Positions 59,506 to 64,000 of a DNA stretch of 64,000 bases are shown here, piece after piece. Source of the DNA: Brevundimonas sp. (GTDB lineage: Bacteria; Pseudomonadota; Alphaproteobacteria; Caulobacterales; Caulobacteraceae); contig NZ_JAUYNX010000036.1 in NCBI RefSeq assembly GCF_030704825.1, positions 1 to 64,000 on the forward strand. The letters are read 5' to 3'. The translations under genes and the position numbers were made by a program. The notes under the pieces were generated by a model that was given only the letters and a program-made list of their open reading frames with translations, did not search any database and had not been told where the DNA came from. The stretch's first letter is position 1, and every line of letters starts with the position of its first letter.

Positions 59506-60566
59506 GCGCCCACCGCGAACACGCGCCAGGCGGCGACCACGACCACGGCGACCAGCGAGGTCGGCAGGAAGATCTTCCAGCCCAGACGCATCAACTGGTC
59601 GTAGCGGTAGCGGGGCACGAAAGCCTTCACCAGGGCGATCATGAAGAAGGCGACGACGATCTTGCCCAGGAAGGTGACCAGATAGATCGCCTGCTCCAGC
59701 CAGGCCGGCAGGGCGTCGAGCCAGTCCTGCGGCACGCCGGGGTTCCAGCCGCCGAAGAACAGCAGGCTGATCATGGCGCACATGAAGACGATGTTGGCGT
59801 ACTCGCCGATCATGAACAGCAGGTACGGCGTCGAGGAATATTCGACCTGGTAGCCGGCCACCAGCTCCGACTCCGCCTCGGGCAGGTCGAACGGCGGGCG
59901 GTTGGTCTCGGCCAGGGCCGAGACGAAGAAGATGATGGCCATCGGGAACATCACCGCGATGGTCGGCCAGGTTCCGGCCCCGCCGCCGAAGGCGTACCAG
60001 TTCCAGAACATGCCCTGCTGCTGGGTCACGATCGAGCTGAGGTTCATCGTCCCGGCCAGCAGGATCACATTGATGATCACCAGACCGATGGAGACCTCAT
60101 AGGACACCATCTGCGCCGCGCTCCGCAGCGAACCGAGGAACGGATACTTCGAGTTCGAAGCCCAGCCGCCCATGATGATGCCGTACACGCCCAGCGAACT
60201 GATCGCGAAGATGTAGAGGATGCCGACGTTCAGATCGGAGATCACCCAGCCCGGCGCGAACGGAATGGCCGCCCAGGCGATGAAGGCCAGGACGAAGGTC
60301 AGCAGCGGCGCCAGCAGGAAGACCACCTTGTCGGCGCCGGCGGGGACGATGATCTCCTTCAGCACGAATTTGAAGAAGTCGGCGAAGGACTGCAGCAGGC
60401 CGAACGGCCCGACGACGTTGGGGCCTTTGCGCATCTGCACGCCGGCCCAGACCTTGCGGTCCATCAGCAGCAGGAAGGCCAGCGAGATCAGGATGCCGAC
60501 GGTGACGAGCAGGATGCCGCCGGCGGTGGCGAGGGTCCAGCCGAGAGGGGTGGTCCAGAAATCCAT
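59502..60566 (-). CDS. nuoH: NADH-quinone oxidoreductase subunit H
   Basis: A 354-residue, eight-helix subunit forming part of the quinone site. [40 protein letters not shown] and the Glu-rich loop are conserved in all NuoH/ND1 proteins. It lies six bases after nuoG. Confidence 0.97.
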   Translation of the reverse strand: MDFWTTPLGWTLATAGGILLVTVGILISLAFLLLMDRKVWAGVQMRKGPNVVGPFGLLQSFADFFKFVLKEIIVPAGADKVVFLLAPLLTFVLAFIAWAAIPFAPGWVISDLNVGILYIFAISSLGVYGIIMGGWASNSKYPFLGSLRSAAQMVSYEVSIGLVIINVILLAGTMNLSSIVTQQQGMFWNWYAFGGGAGTWPTIAVMFPMAIIFFVSALAETNRPPFDLPEAESELVAGYQVEYSSTPYLLFMIGEYANIVFMCAMISLLFFGGWNPGVPQDWLDALPAWLEQAIYLVTFLGKIVVAFFMIALVKAFVPRYRYDQLMRLGWKIFLPTSLVAVVVVAAWRVFAVGA

Positions 60567-60572
60567 CGGGCC

Positions 60573-62618
60573 TTACTCCGCCGCCATCGCAACCGGGGCG
60601 ATCCGCAGGGCGGACAGCTCGGCCATGGTCGCGCTGGCGCGCGTGATCGGGTTGTTCAGATAGGGATCGCGCACGGCCGAAACGAAGGCCGCGTCGCCGA
60701 GGTCGCCCTTCCTGCCCAGCGAACCGACGTCGAACGACATGGGCGCCGGCAGCCAGTCGATGCGGCCGAAGGTCGGATGGTCCGCCATCAGCCTCGAACG
60801 CAGGGCGTCGAGGGTGTCGTACGGCAGGGTCTGGCCGACGCGGGCCGACAGGGCCCGCAGGACGGCCCAGTCCTCCTTGGCCTGGCCCTTTGGGAAGACG
60901 ACGCGTTCGGCCATCTGCACCCGGCCCTCGGTGTTGACGTACAGGCCCGGCTTCTCGGTGTAGGCCGCGCCGGGCAGGACCACGTCGGCGTCGTGCGCCC
61001 CGCGGTCGCCGTGGCTGCCCAGATAGACCTTGAACGCCTTCGACTTCGAGGCGTCGATCTCGTCGGCGCCGAGCAGGAACAGCACGTCCAGCGCGCCCTT
61101 GCCCGCCATCTGCGCCGCGGTCAGGCCGCCCCCGGCCGGCACGAATCCCATGTCCAGGCCGGCGACCCGCGAGGCGGCGCTGTGCAGGACGTTGAAGCCG
61201 TTCCAGACCCCGGCCACCACGCCGACCTTCTTCGCCAGCGCGCCCAGCGCGTTCAGCACGGCCGGCCCGTTCTCGCCCGACAGCGCCCCGCCGCCGACGA
61301 TGATCGCCGGCCGCTCGGCCTTCGTCAGCGCTTCCACAGCCGCCTTGGGCAGCTTGCCCAGGGTTTTCGAACCCGCGCCGAGATAGCTGTATTCATAGGT
61401 CAAATCGGCCTGTTCGCCGATCAGGCCGATCTCGGCCGTGCCCGCCAGCCACGCCTTGCGCAGGCGGGTGTTGAGCAGGGGCGCCTCGGTGCGCGGATTG
61501 GCGCCCACGATCAGCACGGCGTCGGCGTTCTCTATCCCCGCCAGTCCCGAGTTGAACAGCCAGCTCTCGCGCGGCCCGTAGCCCAGCGCCGACCCGTCCT
61601 GGCGGCAGTCGGTGTTCGGCGAGCCGAGGGCGCGGAACAGGTCCAGCGCCGCCTTCATCGATTCCGCGTCCTGCAGGTCGCCGGCGATGACGCCGATCCG
61701 GTCGGCCGCGGCCGCCGTCAGCTTACCGGCCACGACGTCCAGCGCCTCGTCCCAGGTCGCGGGCCGCAGGCGGCCGTTCTCGCGCACATACGGCTGGTCC
61801 AGACGTCGGGCCTGCAGGCCGTCGACGGCGTAGCGGCTGACGTCGGACAGCCACTCCTCATTGATGCCCTCGTTGACGCGCGGCAGGATGCGCATCACTT
61901 CCGCGCCCTTGGCGTCAGCGCGGATGTTCGATCCCAGGGCGTCCATGACGTCGATGGTCTCGGTCTTCTTCAGCTCCCACGGGCGATAGTGGTACTGCCA
62001 CGGCCGGTGGGTCAGGGCGCCGACCGGGCACAGGTCGTTGACGTTGCCCGACAACTCCGAGTCGATGTTCTTCTCGAGATAGGTGGTGATCTCGGCGTCC
62101 TCGCCGCGCGAGATCATGCCGATGTCGGGCACGCCGGCCACCTCGGTGATGAAGCGCACGCAGCGGGTGCACTGGATGCAGCGGGTCATGAAGGTCTTGA
62201 CCGTCGGACCCATGTTCTTTTCTTCGACCGCGCGCTTGTTCTCGGCGTAGCGCGAGCCGTCGCGGCCATAGCCCATGGCCTGGTCCTGCAGGTCGCACTC
62301 GCCGCCCTGGTCGCAGATCGGGCAGTCCAGCGGGTGGTTGATGAGCAGGAACTCCATCACCCCTTCGCGCGCCTTCTTCACCATCGGCGTGTCGGTGAAG
62401 ATCTCCTGCCCCTCGGCGGCCGGCAGGGCGCAGGACGCCTGCGGCTTGGGCGGTCCGGGCTTCACCTCGACCAGGCACATGCGGCAGTTGCCGGCGATCG
62501 ACAGCCGCTCGTGATAGCAGAAGCGCGGAATCTCCTCGCCGGCGCGCTCGGCGACCTGGAGCACGGTCATGCCGGGCTCGAACTCGACCTCTACGCCGTT
62601 GACTTTCGCGATGGGCAT
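60573..62618 (-). CDS. nuoG: NADH-quinone oxidoreductase subunit G
   Basis: A 681-residue peripheral-arm subunit. The N-terminal 2Fe-2S domain has Cys34, 45, 48 and 63. The His-Cys3 4Fe-4S site reads HPLDCPICDQGGECDLQ, a second 4Fe-4S site CIQCTRCVRF, and a molybdopterin-oxidoreductase-like domain follows that lacks cofactor function in complex I. Typical alphaproteobacterial length. Confidence 0.97.
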   Translation of the reverse strand: MPIAKVNGVEVEFEPGMTVLQVAERAGEEIPRFCYHERLSIAGNCRMCLVEVKPGPPKPQASCALPAAEGQEIFTDTPMVKKAREGVMEFLLINHPLDCPICDQGGECDLQDQAMGYGRDGSRYAENKRAVEEKNMGPTVKTFMTRCIQCTRCVRFITEVAGVPDIGMISRGEDAEITTYLEKNIDSELSGNVNDLCPVGALTHRPWQYHYRPWELKKTETIDVMDALGSNIRADAKGAEVMRILPRVNEGINEEWLSDVSRYAVDGLQARRLDQPYVRENGRLRPATWDEALDVVAGKLTAAAADRIGVIAGDLQDAESMKAALDLFRALGSPNTDCRQDGSALGYGPRESWLFNSGLAGIENADAVLIVGANPRTEAPLLNTRLRKAWLAGTAEIGLIGEQADLTYEYSYLGAGSKTLGKLPKAAVEALTKAERPAIIVGGGALSGENGPAVLNALGALAKKVGVVAGVWNGFNVLHSAASRVAGLDMGFVPAGGGLTAAQMAGKGALDVLFLLGADEIDASKSKAFKVYLGSHGDRGAHDADVVLPGAAYTEKPGLYVNTEGRVQMAERVVFPKGQAKEDWAVLRALSARVGQTLPYDTLDALRSRLMADHPTFGRIDWLPAPMSFDVGSLGRKGDLGDAAFVSAVRDPYLNNPITRASATMAELSALRIAPVAMAAE

Positions 62619-62655
62619 TCGCCGCGACCTCTGCGTTTCTTACAAGCGGACCGGA

Positions 62656-63111
62656 TCAGAACCAGGACTTGTTCCCCGCGACATAGTCGCGGTGGAAGTC
62701 GCCGTCGGTCCTGAGCAGGTAGATGATGAATTCGATGAAGGCGATCAGGTAGACGAGCGCCGGGACAAACCCGAAGGTGATCCAGCCCAGCGTGCCGCCC
62801 ACCAGCATGATCACCCCGGCCGTGGTCTTGCCGAGATAGAATTTGTGGATGCCGATCCCCCCCAGCACCAGCGCCAGAATGGCCGCGACGATCCGGTTCT
62901 TGTCGCCCGACAGGTTCAGCGGCGCGCCGCCGGTGATGTAGATGTTGGTGGCCACCCCGTCCGCGACCTCGAAATCGACCTGGGATCCCGGGGCCGCCTC
63001 GCGCGCACCGCCCATCAGCCCGCCGCGCGTGAAGGTGTAGCGCACGCCGTCGTCGCCGCTGATCAGGCCGGAACCGGTGTAGTCGTCGTAGCTCAGAACC
63101 TTGCCGCGCAT
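62656..63111 (-). CDS. TM2-domain membrane protein with an N-terminal cold-shock-like domain
   Basis: A 151-residue protein. Residues 1-60 resemble a small OB/cold-shock fold (GKVLSYDDYTGSGLISGDDG...YTFTRG). Residues 71-135 are a TM2 domain with two helices and the family motif GGIGIHKFYLGK (84-95). TM2 proteins are widespread but mostly uncharacterised. It sits between nuoG and the lipoprotein/nuoF part of the complex I operon, 37 bases before nuoG, on the same strand. Confidence 0.8.
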   Translation of the reverse strand: MRGKVLSYDDYTGSGLISGDDGVRYTFTRGGLMGGAREAAPGSQVDFEVADGVATNIYITGGAPLNLSGDKNRIVAAILALVLGGIGIHKFYLGKTTAGVIMLVGGTLGWITFGFVPALVYLIAFIEFIIYLLRTDGDFHRDYVAGNKSWF

Positions 63112-63112
63112 G

Positions 63113-63607
63113 TCAATTCCCCCCTTCGTCGGGAACGGCCACGGCGGTCTGGTCCGCCCTGCCGTCCGGAAGCGTCTGGTCGATGGTCACCGTCTCGCCG
63201 TCCAGCGCGAACCGCGTCACCGGATCGCCGGCCCGGTTCATCCAGCGGTCCTGCGCCGGATCGGTGACGTCGACGGGCTTCCAGGTGACCAGGTCGCCGT
63301 CGACCCGGCACTGGGCTCGCCGCCGTCCGCCGTCGACCGGCGCCCGCCACGAGGCGTTGACGACCCGGCCCTCGAGCCCGTCGATCTGGATGTCCGCCGC
63401 CCGTTGCCCGTGGATGGCCGCCAGCCCCGCCTGGCAGATGCGGCGCAGCTGGTCGGCGGTCGGCGCCGCCGGCACGCTGGCCTCGGCATCCGACGCCGGG
63501 TTCACCGCCGAGACCCGCTCCGCCGGCGTCGGCGCGGCCGGCTCCGCCCGCTCGCCGCAGGCGGCGAGGGTCAGTCCGGTCAGCGCGAGGACGGCGAAAG
63601 CCCGCAT
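63113..63607 (-). CDS. predicted lipoprotein between nuoF and nuoG
   Basis: A 164-residue predicted lipoprotein (LTLAAC, Cys17). An Ala/Pro/Glu-rich linker (20-50) is followed by a compact domain (about 52-155) with two cysteines (ICQAG and QCRVDG) that may pair, and strands with conserved-looking tryptophans (NASWRAPV, LVTWKPV). It starts three bases after nuoF and ends one base before the TM2 gene. No family recognised. Confidence 0.72.
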   Translation of the reverse strand: MRAFAVLALTGLTLAACGERAEPAAPTPAERVSAVNPASDAEASVPAAPTADQLRRICQAGLAAIHGQRAADIQIDGLEGRVVNASWRAPVDGGRRRAQCRVDGDLVTWKPVDVTDPAQDRWMNRAGDPVTRFALDGETVTIDQTLPDGRADQTAVAVPDEGGN

Positions 63608-63610
63608 CCC

Positions 63611-64000
63611 CTACTCCGCCGCGATCGCATGGCCGGCGAAGTTCGCGCGGCGGCTGCGGTAGGAGGCGATGCGCTCCTCGATCTCGTGACGGAAATGCCG
63701 GATCAGCCCCTGCACCGGCCAGGCGGCGGCGTCGCCGAGGGCGCAGATGGTGTGGCCCTCGATCTGGGTCGAGACCTCCAGCAGCATGTCGATCTCGGAG
63801 GGGTCGGCCTCGCCGACGGCCATCCGCTCCAGCACGCGCCACATCCAGCCCGTGCCCTCGCGGCACGGCGTGCACTGTCCGCAGCTCTCGTGCTTGTAGA
63901 AATAGCTGATGCGGGCGATGGCGCGGACCAGGTCGGTCGACTGGTCCATGACGATCACCGCCGCCGTGCCCAGGCCCGAACGCATCTCGCGCAGGCTGTC
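63611..64000 (-). CDS. nuoF: NADH-quinone oxidoreductase subunit F, C-terminal part (runs off the right edge)
   Basis: About 129 C-terminal residues of the NADH/FMN-binding subunit are visible. The 4Fe-4S motif [18 protein letters not shown] and the fourth-ligand region [17 protein letters not shown] are diagnostic. The NADH and FMN sites lie outside the window. nuoA-nuoE are expected further right. Confidence 0.95.
   Translation of the reverse strand, partial: DSLREMRSGLGTAAVIVMDQSTDLVRAIARISYFYKHESCGQCTPCREGTGWMWRVLERMAVGEADPSEIDMLLEVSTQIEGHTICALGDAAAWPVQGLIRHFRHEIEERIASYRSRRANFAGHAIAAE

Overview
The window is an ordinary high-GC alphaproteobacterial chromosome segment, most likely from Caulobacterales and probably Brevundimonas. 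That assignment is inferred from the base composition, from the Caulobacter-like gene order (rnj-coaX-birA beside nuo; pyrH-frr-uppS-cdsA-dxr-rseP-bamA-skp-lpxD-fabZ-lpxA-lpxI-lpxB; lexA-comEC-gltX-gltA) and from an alphaproteobacterial SOS box of the form GTTC-N7-GTTC. No phage, insertion sequence, CRISPR array or rRNA was seen; the only tRNA is a serine tRNA (TGA).

Layout. 1-142: the start of hemA, running off the left edge. 285-5937: a mostly minus-strand group with three valine-degradation genes (isobutyryl-CoA dehydrogenase, 3-hydroxyisobutyryl-CoA hydrolase, 3-hydroxyisobutyrate dehydrogenase), interleaved with two paralogous lipoproteins that have a methyltransferase fold and with one unknown secreted protein. 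6107-6263: a tandem repeat, followed by hemB. 7291-12409: an alpha/beta hydrolase, then the tightly overlapping genes rlpA-tmk-holB-tatD-metallohydrolase. 12505-12594: tRNA-Ser. 12603-18583: a trans-4-hydroxyproline catabolic locus (FAD dehydrogenase, DapA-family deaminase, epimerase, GntR/FCD regulator, M24 peptidase, TSUP permease). Near-identical palindromes lie in its two divergent promoter regions. 18589-20429: an aldehyde dehydrogenase and a tiny Cys/His protein. 20426-23438: pyrG, secG and tpiA. 23602-29726: a PpiD-like foldase joined to trpE, then trpG-trpD-trpC. 29822-35453: lexA (with SOS box), comEC, gltX and gltA.

35562-52534: after one small secreted protein, a long minus-strand run covers lipid A synthesis, outer-membrane assembly (bamA, skp, rseP), isoprenoid and phospholipid precursors (dxr, uppS, cdsA), ribosome recycling and UMP kinase, RNase J, CoA synthesis (coaX) and biotin ligase. 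Start and stop codons overlap by 1-4 bases at many of the junctions. 52539-64000: respiratory complex I genes nuoN back to nuoF, which runs off the right edge. Four extra small envelope genes are inserted in this operon: two lipoproteins between nuoH and nuoI, and a TM2-domain protein plus a lipoprotein between nuoF and nuoG.

The most interesting points are the GntR palindromes that define a compact hydroxyproline regulon including a TSUP permease, the accessory envelope genes inside nuo, the exported methyltransferase-fold lipoprotein pair, the hairpin-forming repeat before hemB, and a strong plus-strand terminator with no visible plus-strand gene. I did not find a clearly new multi-gene system.
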